64,000 nucleotides of DNA, taken from positions 186,001 to 250,000 of the forward strand of contig JABFQY010000005.1 in assembly GCA_013141415.1 (NCBI GenBank), in the 5' to 3' direction. This DNA is from Kiritimatiellaceae bacterium (GTDB taxonomy: Bacteria; Verrucomicrobiota; Kiritimatiellia; Kiritimatiellales; Tichowtungiaceae). The translations under genes were made by a program, and so were the position numbers. Positions within the stretch are counted from its first letter, which is position 1. Every line of letters starts with the position of its first letter. Under the pieces are notes generated by a model. The model was not told the DNA's origin. It did no database searches and saw only the letters and a program-made list of their open reading frames with translations. Positions 1-9,252 of the stretch are shown here, in pieces.

Positions 1-1359
1 GGCTGCGCCGTCGCGTTCTGGGCAATGTTCACAGTTGGTTCCGGCATGATGGCCGTGGCGACAGTTGTCGGACTTTCGATTTACCGATTGTTGCGCGACC
101 CGCGTGGCTGGCGCTCCGTTGCGCCGACATTGCTGGCCGGATTGGCGATCGCGGCACTTAATTATCCATTCATGGTTCAACAGCACAACTACGGGATGCT
201 GACAAAAAGTGTTCAGCAGTTTTTGGCCACCTTCGGCAAGACCATGTCGTGGCCGTTTGTCAGTCAGATATGGTTCTGGCCCTTGTTGTGGCTTCCGCTA
301 GGCGGATTAGTGATTTCCGCTTTCATCTCGCGGCGAAAACCAGATCGGCTGGAACTTTGGATTGTCGCACTGGGCGGCTGGTGTCTGCTCAATGCCGTCG
401 GCATGGGACTTTACCGCGGCGGATTTTCCGGCGGTCCCGCCTCGCGCTACATGGACATCACTTCGCTGGCCGCGCTGTGTAACGCGCTGGCGCTTCTTTG
501 GTTGTATCGTAACGTAGGACAGGCTTCCAGCCTGTCTAAACAGCCAAGATGGCTGTCCTACATTGAAAATAAACCGTGCACTCGATGGTTTACTGCGGGT
601 TGGGCTGCACTGATGATCTACGGTGTGATGGCGATCACTCTGCACGAACTGTCTGTTCCGGCGGCACAGCGCATTGCGTGCCAGCACCGCGCGATCCGCA
701 ATACACTTCAATTTCAGCAAAAACCGGAACTCACTTCCTTGATAGACAAAAAAGCCGAGGAGCTGCCTTATCCAGACCCGTTGGCTTTAATCAGTTACTT
801 GCGCAGCGACCGGGTCCGCGCAATTCTTCCGACATCCGTCCGACCGCCGCTTCCTCTGAAAATTGAAACGCAAACCGGTTTTGTTTCCCCGGGTGTTTAC
901 CCCGCCCTTCAAATTGATCTGATTGAACCTTCGTGGGGTTCCTATGGGAGGGAAGGCGATCGCACTGTTGGCAGATTGCGCGCCCGCATAGCGCAGACGC
1001 CTGCTTATCCCTGGCTCGTGTTTCCTGTTCTTAACCGTTTAGGCCGTGGTTTCGAAACCCGATTGAGTGTGACGGATGAAGTGTCCGGCAAAAAAAGTTT
1101 GGTAAAAGGATTGGTCGAACCGGACATCCTCTGGAACCCGCTGACGGTCAAATGTCCGGGCAAGGCAAATCTAGTGATTGAGGCCGAGGATTATGATCCG
1201 GTGGCCTGGTTTTCTTTTAATGCGCCGCGCGAAAAAAGCACAGTCAGCGTCTGGTCTGATCGGATTCTGGCTTACAGCCTTTGGCCGGTCTGGGGAGGGT
1301 TGATCTGTATCGCATGGGGCGTTTCGATCTCGCGAAAGAATCAACTGCGACGGATATAA
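1..1359 (+). CDS. Multi-pass membrane protein, 5'-truncated by window edge
   Basis: The reading frame is open to the first base of the window, so the start lies outside; the ATG at 25 is probably internal. The visible part has several hydrophobic segments in its first 200 residues, a further one near the middle and one at the extreme C terminus, with a polar region of about 180 residues between. This resembles membrane glycosyltransferases of the GT39/mannosyltransferase type, and the neighbours are sugar-nucleotide genes, but no catalytic motif is visible, so the function is a guess. The frame runs through a 48-bp palindromic repeat at 514-561. Its 3' end overlaps the convergent glycosyltransferase gene by 19 bp. 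Confidence 0.7.
   Translation, partial: GCAVAFWAMFTVGSGMMAVATVVGLSIYRLLRDPRGWRSVAPTLLAGLAIAALNYPFMVQQHNYGMLTKSVQQFLATFGKTMSWPFVSQIWFWPLLWLPLGGLVISAFISRRKPDRLELWIVALGGWCLLNAVGMGLYRGGFSGGPASRYMDITSLAALCNALALLWLYRNVGQASSLSKQPRWLSYIENKPCTRWFTAGWAALMIYGVMAITLHELSVPAAQRIACQHRAIRNTLQFQQKPELTSLIDKKAEELPYPDPLALISYLRSDRVRAILPTSVRPPLPLKIETQTGFVSPGVYPALQIDLIEPSWGSYGREGDRTVGRLRARIAQTPAYPWLVFPVLNRLGRGFETRLSVTDEVSGKKSLVKGLVEPDILWNPLTVKCPGKANLVIEAEDYDPVAWFSFNAPREKSTVSVWSDRILAYSLWPVWGGLICIAWGVSISRKNQLRRI
514..561. repeat. Two-hairpin palindromic repeat inside a CDS
   Basis: The element is bounded by GTAGGACAG and its complement CTGTCCTAC. Inside are two adjacent hairpins, each with a 3-nt loop: GACAGGCT-TCC-AGCCTGTC (8-bp stem) and ACAGCCA-AGA-TGGCTGT (7-bp stem). 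It is read through in frame by the membrane-protein gene. The perfect stems and compound structure look like a mobile REP- or RPE-type palindrome rather than protein-coding constraint. Confidence 0.8.
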
Positions 1360-2090
1360 TCGCCGCGCGCGAGCCGGTTTTCCAGCCAGCAGTAGAGGAC
1401 GATGAAAAGATAACGCCCGCCCATTTCTTTGATCTTCAGTTTCGACTCGCCTGCTTTGCGATTGGTCCATGAGATCGGAACGGTTACGAAACGGTAACCG
1501 CGAACAACCGCTTTCAATGGCATTTCCACGGTGAGGTTGAAGTGCGGCGACAGCAGGGGCTGAATGCCTTCAATCACTTCTCGCCGGTAGCATTTGAAGG
1601 CGTTGGTGATATCGTTGTGGCCGAGGCGGAAGATTGTTTTAATAAAACCGTTCGCCATCCGGTTCAGCACCATTTTGTGCTTCGGGTAATCAATGATTTT
1701 TGAACCTTTAATGAACCGCGAGCCGAAGACGCATTCGGCGCCCTTTTTCATTTCGCGGTAATAAATGACGATATCGTCCGGATGGTCGGAGAGATCGCCC
1801 ATCACGACGCAGGCGCACTCTCCGCGAAAGTCCTGCAGGCCGCGGCGCACGGCAAACCCAAATCCGTTAGGCGGAGCGTTGTTGATATACCGGATGTGCG
1901 GATTTTCAGCCGACAGCTTCTTGAGAATTTCTTCTGTACGGTCGCGGCTGTTGTCGTTGACGACCAGAATTTCGTAATCATCAATCTTTTCCTGCGCGAA
2001 CCGCGCGGCAATTGCGTTGCAGGTTTCGGCGATACAGCCCTCTTCGTTGTGAGCGGGAATGACCATGGAAAAAAAAGGTGTATTGTCCAT
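1341..2090 (-). CDS. Family 2 glycosyltransferase (dolichol-phosphate mannose synthase-like)
   Basis: A 249-residue protein with the GT-A N-terminal signature of GT2 enzymes: a beta strand leading into PAHNEEG near residue 12, then VVNDNSRDRT, and an acidic metal-binding stretch GDLSDHPDD near residue 95. It would move a sugar from a nucleotide sugar to a lipid or polysaccharide acceptor at the inner membrane face. No C-terminal membrane domain is present, so it is a DPM1/undecaprenyl-phosphate glycosyltransferase-like short form. The ATG at 2090 is chosen because GGAG lies just upstream and the family's N terminus begins there, although the frame is open further upstream. It follows the upstream epimerase gene by 13 bp and is probably cotranscribed with it. 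Confidence 0.85.
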   Translation of the reverse strand: MDNTPFFSMVIPAHNEEGCIAETCNAIAARFAQEKIDDYEILVVNDNSRDRTEEILKKLSAENPHIRYINNAPPNGFGFAVRRGLQDFRGECACVVMGDLSDHPDDIVIYYREMKKGAECVFGSRFIKGSKIIDYPKHKMVLNRMANGFIKTIFRLGHNDITNAFKCYRREVIEGIQPLLSPHFNLTVEMPLKAVVRGYRFVTVPISWTNRKAGESKLKIKEMGGRYLFIVLYCWLENRLARGDYIRRS

Positions 2091-2103
2091 ACAGCTCCGG
2101 CGG

Positions 2104-3174
2104 TTAACCAAACACAGATTCCAGTTCGGTTTTATTTTGTTCGATCCATCCGGCGATGTCCCGCAGGGTTTCTTCAACGCTGCGGACCGGCTTCCAGCCG
2201 AACTGTTTTTCAATCCGTGTATTGTCGGTCAGGTAAACCGGAATATCCACTGCGGCAGTTTCCGGTTGCGGAGTGACAGGAACTTTCTTTCCGGTGATTG
2301 TCTGGCAAAAGGACGTCAGCTCTTGAAGTGAAACAGATACTTCGCGTCCGCCGCCAGCATTGAAAACGCTGCCGTTCCAGCAGTTTGGCTGTCCGATTTG
2401 TTTTACAATCAAATCAAACAGATCGCGGATGTGCAGCAGATCGCGTACTTGCTTGCCGGTTCCGCCGAAGCCGATATATTTTAGCGGCTTCTGATAAATA
2501 TGCCGCGCCAGCCAAAGTGTGATCACTCCTTGATCCACCCGTCCCATCTGGCGCGGGCCGGTCAGCAGTCCGCAGCGGTTGATCAGTCCTTGCATCCCGC
2601 AGTTATAGACATACTCCTGCAGAAACTGTTCGCTCGCCAACTTAGTCGCACCATAAAAAGAACGCGCACCTTCCAGCGGAAAGTTTTCAGCGATTCCTTT
2701 TTCCGAGACTCCGGGCAGAGATTGTTTCGCGTCCAGTTCAAAGCGGGTTTCCGTTTCTGTGTAGCCGAGATTCCGGATCGGCTCAATCGGATAGACGCGG
2801 CTGGTGCTCAGGAACAGCACGGCGGCATCGTTTTCGCGTGCGGCTTCCAAGCAGTTGACGGTTCCGCTCAGATTGATATCAATCACCTTGCGCGGTGAAC
2901 CGATGGTGCCTGCATGAACAGACGGCTCGGCGGAACAGTCAATCAGTAGGTCAAATTTTTCCAAAGTCTGGAAATCATCGCGGCAACGCACATCGCCGTG
3001 AATAAAATCCACGCCGCATTTGCGCAGGTACGCCAGATTCAGTTCGCTTCCGCGCCGCATTAGATTGTCGAATGCGGTCACCTTAATGCCTTCGAAGTGC
3101 TCTTTGAACAACGTCGCAAGTGAAGAGCCGGCGAAGCCTGCGCCGCCGGTGATCAGGATGTGGCGAAACTGCAT
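2104..3174 (-). CDS. NAD-dependent epimerase/dehydratase (extended SDR)
   Basis: A 356-residue extended short-chain dehydrogenase/reductase. The Rossmann glycine motif TGGAGFAG is at residues 9-16, and the catalytic YxxxK pair is Y174/K178 (FYGATK). A Ser/Thr-rich strand, FLSTSRVYP, comes before it, as in nucleotide-sugar epimerases and dehydratases. The substrate is probably a UDP- or CDP-linked hexose for surface polysaccharide, but sequence alone does not fix it. The start at 3174 is supported by AAGGAA upstream; the longer N-terminal extension is very basic and reads like non-coding sequence. It is transcribed away from a second epimerase across an 83-bp gap and precedes the glycosyltransferase gene. 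Confidence 0.88.
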   Translation of the reverse strand: MQFRHILITGGAGFAGSSLATLFKEHFEGIKVTAFDNLMRRGSELNLAYLRKCGVDFIHGDVRCRDDFQTLEKFDLLIDCSAEPSVHAGTIGSPRKVIDINLSGTVNCLEAARENDAAVLFLSTSRVYPIEPIRNLGYTETETRFELDAKQSLPGVSEKGIAENFPLEGARSFYGATKLASEQFLQEYVYNCGMQGLINRCGLLTGPRQMGRVDQGVITLWLARHIYQKPLKYIGFGGTGKQVRDLLHIRDLFDLIVKQIGQPNCWNGSVFNAGGGREVSVSLQELTSFCQTITGKKVPVTPQPETAAVDIPVYLTDNTRIEKQFGWKPVRSVEETLRDIAGWIEQNKTELESVFG

Positions 3175-3257
3175 ATTTAATTCCTTTTTTAATGCACACC
3201 GAATTGCTGTCTGATTTACTCTCTTCCGTTCATTAAATCCAGTAAGGAGTTGCCGAA

Positions 3258-4325
3258 ATGAGTATATGTCTGGTGACAGGATCCGCAGGGCTGATCGGTT
3301 CGGAAGCAGTTCGCTGGTTCGCGGAAAAAGGAATGGACGTGATCGGCGTCGACAATGACATGCGCGCCGCCTTTTTCGGCGAGGAAGCTTCAACCCGCTG
3401 GAACCGCGAGCGGCTCGAAAAAGAGCTGGGACGGAAATACACCCACCACAGCATCGACATTCGCAATGTAGACGGGCTTCAAGCGCTTTTTAAAAAATAC
3501 GGCAGTCAGATTGAGCTGGTCATCCACACGGCCGCGCAACCATCGCATGACTGGGCTGCCCGCGACCCGCAGACCGATTTCAGTGTGAACGCCAACGGTA
3601 CACTCAACATGCTTGAATGCGCCCGGCAGTTTTGTCCAGACGCTGTTTTTATCTTCACCTCCACCAATAAAGTCTATGGCGATGCGCCGAACAGCCTGCC
3701 GCTAGTTGAATTGGAAACCCGCTGGGAGATTGATTATGCCCATCCGTATTTCAAAGAGGGCATTCCGGAAAGCATGTCGATCGATCAGTCTAAGCACTCG
3801 CTCTTCGGCGTCTCCAAAGTTGCTGCCGATGTGCTCGTGCAGGAATACGGACGCTACTTCGGTATGAAAACCGCCGTATTCCGCGGCGGCTGCCTGACCG
3901 GCCCGATGCACTCCGGCACCGAACTGCACGGGTTTCTGGCTTATCTGATGAAATGCGCGGTTACCGGACGCAGATACAGCATCTATGGTTATAAGGGCAA
4001 ACAGGTGCGCGACAACATTCACAGCCGCGACTTGATCGCCTGTTTTGACGAAGTATTCCGCGCCCCGCGCAGCGCCGAGGTTTACAACATCGGCGGCGGA
4101 CGCTTCAGCAATTGCTCCATGCAGGAAGCGATTGCCATGTGCGAAGAACTCACCGGCAAACCGATGAATGTGGAGTACAGCGAAACCAACCGGATCGGCG
4201 ACCACATTTGGTACATCAGCGATCTCTCTAAATTCAAAGCACACTATCCGGCGTGGAAACAGCAATATGACGTTCCGCGCATCCTGCGCGAAATTTATGA
4301 ATTCACGGCTGCTGAAAACGCCTGA
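3258..4325 (+). CDS. NAD-dependent epimerase, CDP-paratose/tyvelose 2-epimerase-like
   Basis: A 355-residue extended SDR with TGSAGLIG at residues 7-14 and the stretch [15 protein letters not shown] after the second strand. This Asn-Asp and Phe-Gly segment is typical of the CDP-paratose 2-epimerase (RfbE/Tyv) group. The active-site motif reads LFGVSK, so Phe183 occupies the position usually held by the catalytic Tyr, while Lys187 is kept. That may reflect a subfamily that does not use the Tyr, or altered chemistry. AAGGAG lies at good spacing before the ATG. Divergent from the neighbouring epimerase; both probably feed one polysaccharide pathway. Epimerase fold is certain, substrate is not. 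Confidence 0.87.
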   Translation: MSICLVTGSAGLIGSEAVRWFAEKGMDVIGVDNDMRAAFFGEEASTRWNRERLEKELGRKYTHHSIDIRNVDGLQALFKKYGSQIELVIHTAAQPSHDWAARDPQTDFSVNANGTLNMLECARQFCPDAVFIFTSTNKVYGDAPNSLPLVELETRWEIDYAHPYFKEGIPESMSIDQSKHSLFGVSKVAADVLVQEYGRYFGMKTAVFRGGCLTGPMHSGTELHGFLAYLMKCAVTGRRYSIYGYKGKQVRDNIHSRDLIACFDEVFRAPRSAEVYNIGGGRFSNCSMQEAIAMCEELTGKPMNVEYSETNRIGDHIWYISDLSKFKAHYPAWKQQYDVPRILREIYEFTAAENA

Positions 4326-4334
4326 TTGTAAATA

Positions 4335-5102
4335 TCAGGCGGCGCGGAGGGTTTCGACGGCGGTTTTGCGGACGTGCGGCGGCATGTCGAATTGGTAGGT
4401 GACGAACTTTTCCATCACGCGCTCAATCTGCGTTATGTGCGCCAGACTATAATTAGTCGCCAACACTTCTTCGGGCGTTTCCGCCTGCTGCCACGCTTTG
4501 AGCAGGGCGACTGATTCCGGCGCGAGCGGTGTGGATGGGATACGGAATTGTTTGGCGTATTCGGGGCTGATGATCCCTCCATGATCCGCCGAAAATCGTC
4601 TCGCAGTCCTCAGTCCTCCGTCTTCGGTCTTCTGCTCATCGTCTTCCAGCAGGATTTGCTGGCCTTGAAATTCGGCAAACTTCAGATCGAACCAGACGAG
4701 GAACGCGGGATGGCGTCCGTATTCTTCGGCATGACCGAGCATTTCCTCAAAGAATTCGAAGCGGCCCGGCTCGTGGCCGTGGCGCGGCGTCGTTTTGGCA
4801 AACAGCGCCGAAATGTAACCGGCGGCGGCGCAGGCTCGCCAGTCGGTGCGGAAAACGGCTCTCTGATGGAGCATGGAGCATTCTTTAGCGATGTGCGTGC
4901 CGCGCTCGGTGCGGTCATAGAAGAGCAGTTCGCTGGTTGAGAAGAGATCGTACTGTCCCCGGAAGATGCTGTTCTTGCGTTGGTCGCCTTTGATTGCCGT
5001 CGAAAGTTTCCCATAGTGCGCCGTCAGCCAAGTGACGATGCGTGACGTATTTGACACGTCCGCCCAATAAAGCGGAACGGCGCTGGTTTTTACAATGGGC
5101 AT
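4335..5102 (-). CDS. recO: DNA repair protein RecO
   Basis: A 255-residue protein with the RecO layout: an N-terminal OB fold beginning with a KTSAVPL strand and containing GDQRKNS and the GQYDLFSTSELLFYDR strand, then a helical domain. RecO works with RecF and RecR to load RecA on single-stranded DNA during gap repair. The usual C-terminal zinc Cys cluster is not visible. Around residues 155-165 the sequence DDEQKTEDGGLRTAR is encoded by a four-unit heptamer repeat (4605-4632) and looks like an insertion in the loop where many RecO proteins carry their zinc site. No clear ribosome binding site; the gene follows the glycoside hydrolase by 9 bp, so translational coupling is likely. Confidence 0.85.
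   Translation of the reverse strand: MPIVKTSAVPLYWADVSNTSRIVTWLTAHYGKLSTAIKGDQRKNSIFRGQYDLFSTSELLFYDRTERGTHIAKECSMLHQRAVFRTDWRACAAAGYISALFAKTTPRHGHEPGRFEFFEEMLGHAEEYGRHPAFLVWFDLKFAEFQGQQILLEDDEQKTEDGGLRTARRFSADHGGIISPEYAKQFRIPSTPLAPESVALLKAWQQAETPEEVLATNYSLAHITQIERVMEKFVTYQFDMPPHVRKTAVETLRAA
4605..4632. repeat. Heptamer tandem repeat (4 x 7 bp) inside recO
   Basis: The + strand reads AGTCCTC, AGTCCTC, CGTCTTC, GGTCTTC in tandem; on the coding strand the units are GAAGACC, GAAGACG, GAGGACT and GAGGACT. Total length is 28 bp, the same as the repeat array in mnmE. The array is read in frame as a charged loop of RecO. Confidence 0.7.
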
Positions 5103-5111
5103 GGGAACGTT

Positions 5112-7949
5112 CTAGTCGAAGGTCACAAGGTAGTAGCAGGTTTTGTCGCGTGCGCCGTCAATTTCGAACGAACCTTTTTCAACCGGAAGAGAGCCGCTGG
5201 CGGTCACTCCGTCGTGGTCGAGCAGTTGAACTTTGGACGGGGTTCTCTTCATGGTAATGCGCGCCTTGACCGGCTCCATGAGAATGGGGGCCTTTCCCGG
5301 AGCCGACAGAATGCTGTCTGAGGCGATTTGCATTCCGGTATTGCGTGCACGGGCAATCGCCGTGACCAGCACCTTACCTGCCGTCGCGATGTCTTTATCT
5401 TTTTCCTGCGCGGACACGTAGATAGCTCCGTACCGTGATTCCGGTTGAATGGTTACATCGCCCAGCACGCACGTTTCACCCTTGGCGAAGCCAACCACGG
5501 CCTTGGTTGCCGCCGCGTTGATGGTGAAGTAGCCGTCCATTTTGTTCTGGCCTTCTTTCCAGAAAAGCTGGCCGTTGGCGGAGCGGATTCCTCCGTTCTG
5601 ACGGTACGGGGTCAAATCAAACGTCGGGGTGTCCATATAGGTGTCCGTAAAATTGACAACACAGCGACCGACGGCCAGTGCCTGTGCGGGGATTTTCTTT
5701 CCAGTAAAAGTTTTTTCGTCGCCGTCCTGCACGACCTCGTCGTCGTAGTCGAGAAGTCCCTTCTGTAACGAGGGGATGCTGACATTGCGGACGATGGTGA
5801 GATCCGATTTTTTTACGTCACCGCGCAGAACCTGTCGCGATACGGCGGGGAAAACGCCCAGAATCTGAGGAATCGCAACTTCCCAGCTTTGCGGTTTCCC
5901 GGAAAGAGCGCTGCTGAATGTGCCCTTGTCCCCGTTTTCAAATATAAAGGAAATATCCCAGTCCTGCAGGCCCATTCCGTAGGCGCCGATCAGAGCCGGG
6001 CCTTCAACGCGCCATTCATTCGGCGACACATGAACCCATTCTGAAAGCATAAAGGGTCGGTTGCCAACCTGCTGCAGACCGGCGCTAAGCATTCCGCCGC
6101 CGCTGGCAGCGAGCATGGAGGCGTTGTTAATTTTTACGACTTTGCCTCTGCTCTTGTCTCCGCCGAAGTAATTGTGGCGGTCGATCATGCCGACCAGCGT
6201 GTCGGAGTGCAGGTTATAATAATGGCTGAACCCGCGTCCGGCCTGCCAGTTTGAAGCCAGAATTTCACCCTCATATCCGGTGTCGCGGATGGCCTTCACA
6301 AAGCGGTTGTAAAAATCGTTCTGCAACTCGTAAAGGAACAACATTGTGTCCAGCAGACGAACCTTCACGGGTTTTTGCTGTCCGTCGAGCTGGGCAGGCT
6401 CGTAGAACCATGGGTTGCCGAAAGGAACGATGGTCTTGTCCTTCCAGCTTTCGCCTTCAATTCCGAAACTCGCGAACCAGTTCAGTGCATTTGGACCCCA
6501 CGCCTCAATCAGTTTTTCTTCGCTGCCGTAGCGTTTTTGCAGCCAGTCGCAGAACGCTTCGCTGGTCCGTTTGCGCAAGGTCGGGGATTTCTTAAGGACA
6601 CTCGCTGTGCCGAAAAACAAAATACTTTCCTCGTTGAGCAGCTCAATCACTGCCACTGATGGTTCTGTTGCGTAGGTGTTGCCGGTATACGGGTTTTTGT
6701 GTTTCAACAAATTCACGACCTGCTCGATATGCAAATCCTGCAACTCACGTGAGAGAAAGGCGCTTCCTCCGCCCGACTTAACGTCGCCTTTTTTTGTTGT
6801 GTCGAACTCGTCAATGTATGGAATGCGGGCGCAGTCCGCCGGACTGGGGTTTATACTTCCGAAGTTGGCTGAGAATTCGACGTAAATTCCCTGTTCTTTG
6901 AACTTGGCGACCAGATAGTCCATGGCATCCAGTCCCGCCGGGTCAAATATTACACATGAATCCTTTGACCGGATTCCCTGCCAGCCGTCGCCGTCGGCAT
7001 ATTTATGGAGGCGTACGGCGTTGATGCCGTATTTGGCATAAAAAGCAGCGCGGCGTTCCGCTGTCGCCTTGTCCGGTTTGCAATCTGCGTAGCAATTGTT
7101 TATTCCCCAGAGCTTAATCGGTTTACCGTTGTACATCATGTTCTCGCCGTCGCGGGTGATGCGCCCATGCCGGCCGGCCGGTTTTTCAAGCCAGTCCTGC
7201 AATCCAATCTCTCCGGCATTCGGCGTGCTGGTTGGGTTGAAAACGTACCAGCTTGAAATCCCCGAATTGTCAGGGACATCTTCCATCGCCGCGTAAAAGG
7301 TTAAAGCGGCTGGCATGGTGACTGTCACCGTTTGAGCGACCGGCTTTGCCAGCTCGTTTTTCACCAGAACAATCCGCGCCAGTCCATCCGTATCCATGTC
7401 GCTGGCCGGATCCAGAGATAGTTTGGTTTGCAGGCCGGCGGCATCAATCAGTATGCATTCCTTTACTTGTTTGCCGAGGCTGCCTTTGCCGAGCTTGTCC
7501 GACTTCAGCTCGATGACGGACTCGGTTCCTTCGGCGGTCTTTATCAGGATTTTTCCTCCCGTGAAGGGTTGCGCGTCCAGTTTGATTCCTAGAACCATCA
7601 CACTCAGTTTTGTGCTTTTTTCGGCGGATAGATCATACTCAAGCTTTAACTGGTTTGGGCCGACCTGGGTTGCCTTTGCCGTAACAGCCACTTTGGTGCC
7701 ATCAATGGATCCGGTGTTGCGGGCAACCATGGAAGTCTGTTCCTTAGCAGCAGTGCCTTTTAGCGGGAGCCAACGCCAGCCCGGCCCCCAGCTGAACAGG
7801 GTAAGATCCATATAATTTTTCTGATTTTTCAGGAAGGTGATGGATTGTCCGCTCATCGGCAGTGCAGTAAACGGCGTCTCGGGCTCGGCCGCGAATGAGG
7901 TTATGCTCAGAACAGCGAACAGTACGGCTTGCAGCAGAATCTTCTTCAT
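5112..7949 (-). CDS. Secreted glycoside hydrolase, clan GH-A-like
   Basis: A 945-residue protein with a signal peptide (MKKILLQ, hydrophobic core, SFA-A cleavage near residue 20). After a beta-rich N-terminal domain of about 260 residues comes a TIM-barrel hydrolase region starting near KLWGINN (residue 280). The acid/base candidate is the LLNE motif (N439-E440), with the candidate nucleophile in MLSEW (E637), the spacing expected of retaining clan A glycosidases such as GH5. A C-terminal beta domain follows. It probably hydrolyses a polysaccharide outside the cytoplasm; substrate and exact GH family cannot be read from the sequence. AAGGAG precedes the ATG. It lies just upstream of recO in the same direction, probably by chance. 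Confidence 0.85.
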   Translation of the reverse strand: MKKILLQAVLFAVLSITSFAAEPETPFTALPMSGQSITFLKNQKNYMDLTLFSWGPGWRWLPLKGTAAKEQTSMVARNTGSIDGTKVAVTAKATQVGPNQLKLEYDLSAEKSTKLSVMVLGIKLDAQPFTGGKILIKTAEGTESVIELKSDKLGKGSLGKQVKECILIDAAGLQTKLSLDPASDMDTDGLARIVLVKNELAKPVAQTVTVTMPAALTFYAAMEDVPDNSGISSWYVFNPTSTPNAGEIGLQDWLEKPAGRHGRITRDGENMMYNGKPIKLWGINNCYADCKPDKATAERRAAFYAKYGINAVRLHKYADGDGWQGIRSKDSCVIFDPAGLDAMDYLVAKFKEQGIYVEFSANFGSINPSPADCARIPYIDEFDTTKKGDVKSGGGSAFLSRELQDLHIEQVVNLLKHKNPYTGNTYATEPSVAVIELLNEESILFFGTASVLKKSPTLRKRTSEAFCDWLQKRYGSEEKLIEAWGPNALNWFASFGIEGESWKDKTIVPFGNPWFYEPAQLDGQQKPVKVRLLDTMLFLYELQNDFYNRFVKAIRDTGYEGEILASNWQAGRGFSHYYNLHSDTLVGMIDRHNYFGGDKSRGKVVKINNASMLAASGGGMLSAGLQQVGNRPFMLSEWVHVSPNEWRVEGPALIGAYGMGLQDWDISFIFENGDKGTFSSALSGKPQSWEVAIPQILGVFPAVSRQVLRGDVKKSDLTIVRNVSIPSLQKGLLDYDDEVVQDGDEKTFTGKKIPAQALAVGRCVVNFTDTYMDTPTFDLTPYRQNGGIRSANGQLFWKEGQNKMDGYFTINAAATKAVVGFAKGETCVLGDVTIQPESRYGAIYVSAQEKDKDIATAGKVLVTAIARARNTGMQIASDSILSAPGKAPILMEPVKARITMKRTPSKVQLLDHDGVTASGSLPVEKGSFEIDGARDKTCYYLVTFD

Positions 7950-8075
7950 CAGAACTCCTTGCTATGAGGTTTATGCAAAAGCAGGGCATCATGGTCTTTT
8001 CGTCTTTCCAGCGGCAAGCCTATAGCCAGATGAATTTTGGTGTACATTTGCGGCGAATGATGGTTTTTTCTGCGC

Positions 8076-9095
8076 ATGCTACTTAACAAAACCATACGGC
8101 TGTTTCTGGACAGCATCGGACGGCGGGAAGAATACGAATTTTATCTCAACAAATTCCAGTCTGCCGGTACCGACTGCTTTGCTTTGCTTGTTCCCGATCT
8201 CGAAAGTCTGGAGCAGGGCGCCGAGGCGCTGGCCTTCGATCTAAAGTTTCTCCTCAAGCTGGGGCTTCGGCCCGCCGTCGTACTCTGCGGTCCCGATGCT
8301 GGCACCAAATGGAATCTGCTCAAAGACAGTTCTCTTTTTGAACTGACGGAGTTTCCAAGCATTGGAAAACGAAAAGCCGGCATTCCTGTTTTCGTTGAAG
8401 AAAACGTTCAGCCTTTGGAAAGCTTACTGCAAAAAGTTCCAGCCATTGGGAAACGGGTACACTTCATCCGTGCCGGCGGCGGGCTGAACACGGAATATTA
8501 TTACGTCCAGAAACCGGACGCAGAACTTCCACCGGAAGACAAAGCCATGGCCGACGCCGCGGCCGCATTGCTCGAAGCGCGGCCCGGAACCCATATTTCT
8601 GTCACTTCGCCGATCAACCTGCTCAAGGAAATCTTCACCGTCAAAGGGGCGGGCACCGTCTTTCGGCGCGGCTCAACCGTTCTTTCCGGCAAAGCAGATA
8701 AGGAACGGTTGCTGGCTTTGCTCGAAGAAAGCTTCGGTAAAAAGCCGAAAGAAGGCGTTCTCTCGGACGTTACACAGATTTATTTTGAAGAAAATTATCG
8801 CGGTGCAGCATTGCTCGAACAGCAGTCGGCGGGGCTCTATCTCTCAAAATTCGCCGTTGGCTCCGAAGCACGTGGCGAAGGGCTCGCGCAGGAGTTGTGG
8901 GAGGAAGTCTGTAAAAAGCACTCGGCTTTCTTCTGGCGGTCGCGCAAAGGCAACCCGATCAACCAGTGGTATGACCGGCACGCCGATGGTCGGCATACAG
9001 CCGGTGACTGGGTCGTTTTCTGGCGCGGCATGGACGCCGCCGCCATTCCCGCCCTGATCGCCTTCTGCGTTTCCCGCCCAGCTGATTTTGTCTGA
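8076..9095 (+). CDS. N-acetylglutamate synthase-like acetyltransferase
   Basis: A 339-residue protein. The C-terminal third carries the GNAT-type NAT (DUF619) signature of the NAGS/NAGK group: YLSKFAVGSEARGEGLAQ, then FWRSRKGNPINQWYDRHADG and a terminal VVFWRG. The N-terminal part has an amino-acid-kinase-like alternation (FALLVPDLESL, PAVVLCGP) but no complete kinase motif, as expected of synthase-only enzymes whose kinase domain is degenerate. It would acetylate glutamate with acetyl-CoA, the first arginine biosynthesis step. No other arg genes are nearby. The start has no strong ribosome binding site, so it could shift slightly. Transcribed away from the glycoside hydrolase gene. Confidence 0.78.
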   Translation: MLLNKTIRLFLDSIGRREEYEFYLNKFQSAGTDCFALLVPDLESLEQGAEALAFDLKFLLKLGLRPAVVLCGPDAGTKWNLLKDSSLFELTEFPSIGKRKAGIPVFVEENVQPLESLLQKVPAIGKRVHFIRAGGGLNTEYYYVQKPDAELPPEDKAMADAAAALLEARPGTHISVTSPINLLKEIFTVKGAGTVFRRGSTVLSGKADKERLLALLEESFGKKPKEGVLSDVTQIYFEENYRGAALLEQQSAGLYLSKFAVGSEARGEGLAQELWEEVCKKHSAFFWRSRKGNPINQWYDRHADGRHTAGDWVVFWRGMDAAAIPALIAFCVSRPADFV

Positions 9096-9135
9096 TTCCG
9101 GGCCGGTTCACAGGGGGTCCTGATCCCGCCAATTC

Positions 9136-9164
9136 TTGACTCATACTGCCGGTCGTCGTACTAT
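9136..9164 (+). promoter_or_regulatory. Sigma-70-type promoter for the PQQ-propeller gene
   Basis: TTGACT and TACTAT are separated by 17 bp, matching five of six and four of six consensus bases. The spacing and the position about 90 bp before the start codon fit the large secreted protein gene. Confidence 0.5.
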
Positions 9165-9252
9165 TCAAGATGAGTATGTTGCTCAGGATATTGCAGTGCG
9201 GTGTGCGCTGAAAAGGCCTTGAAAATACTCTGTGAAAGGAAATCCCGTTGCC

